The translations under genes and the position numbers were made by a program. From assembly GCF_030655415.1 (NCBI RefSeq), contig NZ_JAURVN010000011.1, forward strand, positions 72,024-136,023: 64,000 nt of DNA, given 5' to 3'. Below the pieces are notes generated by a model, which saw only the letters and a program-made list of their open reading frames with translations, was not told where the DNA came from and did no database searches. Below, one piece after another: positions 63,895 to 64,000 of the stretch. The first letter of the stretch is position 1; each line of letters starts with the position of its first letter. The stretch is from Herminiimonas sp. Lineage in GTDB: Bacteria; Pseudomonadota; Gammaproteobacteria; Burkholderiales; Burkholderiaceae.

Positions 63895-64000
63895 TTAGCG
63901 CTATAAAACTGCTATTAAATCCCGCTTAAAGCCAGATTTGATAGCATTATCAAACACCCGGTCTTATCCGGCATTGCCGCTGGTTTCGATGCATCGAAAC

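Overview
The window reads as a contiguous chromosomal stretch of a betaproteobacterium, most likely Oxalobacteraceae (Herminiimonas/Janthinobacterium-like). This is inferred from gene content and order: ptsN-hprK-rapZ without a sugar PTS, the mutY/dynamin/mutM block, TPR-lolB-ispE-tRNA-Gln-prs-rplY-pth-ychF, and the ubiE/Tim44-like/ubiJ/ubiB group. No database search was possible. There is no rRNA, CRISPR array, transposase, integrase or phage gene.

Positions 1-28.5 kb are mainly housekeeping, mostly on the minus strand. They hold beta-oxidation genes (a 3-hydroxyacyl-CoA dehydrogenase cut by the window edge and an acyl-CoA dehydrogenase), Hsp15, an HDOD protein, an MFS exporter, a ybhP/clsB-type pair, nudB, aspS, a DUF502 protein, an FmdB-type zinc ribbon, a putrescine/polyamine ABC transporter in the order potG-potH-potI-potF, a small orphan gene, the ubiquinone group, DUF971 and HIT proteins, a 1332-residue FAD/Fe-S oxidoreductase, a YqaA-type membrane protein, and then ilvA and queF on the plus strand.

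Positions 29.5-48.5 kb form a complete aryl polyene / xanthomonadin-type pigment locus. The plus-strand operon is ACP, aryl-ACP ligase, dehydratase, LolA-like carrier, MMPL exporter, methyltransferase, second dehydratase, ketoreductase; from the dehydratase on, its genes overlap by 4-8 nt. A central group has a flavin-dependent halogenase-like enzyme with a lipoprotein hydrolase (minus), a chorismatase supplying hydroxybenzoate (plus), and a BamE-like lipoprotein (minus). The minus-strand operon is PlsC-type acyltransferase, GT2, membrane protein, LpxL-type acyltransferase, second halogenase-like flavoenzyme, polysaccharide deacetylase, ketosynthase and chain-length factor. The predicted route is chorismate to hydroxybenzoate, activation and loading on ACP, iterative KS/KR/DH extension, tailoring, lipid or glycan attachment, and export to the outer membrane. 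Two halogenase-like enzymes, the chorismatase and the deacetylase make it closer in style to xanthomonadin than to the E. coli-type aryl polyene locus.

Positions 48.9-64 kb return to conserved genes: ptsN, hprK, rapZ, a Lon N-domain protein, the minus-strand mutM-dynamin-mutY operon, a TPR protein, lolB, ispE, tRNA-Gln(TTG), prs, rplY, pth and ychF. Less obvious structures are a duplicated promoter shared by the orphan gene and potG, a 15-base repeat at both ends of the pot operon, a two-hairpin rplY leader, and a HIT protein missing one motif histidine.
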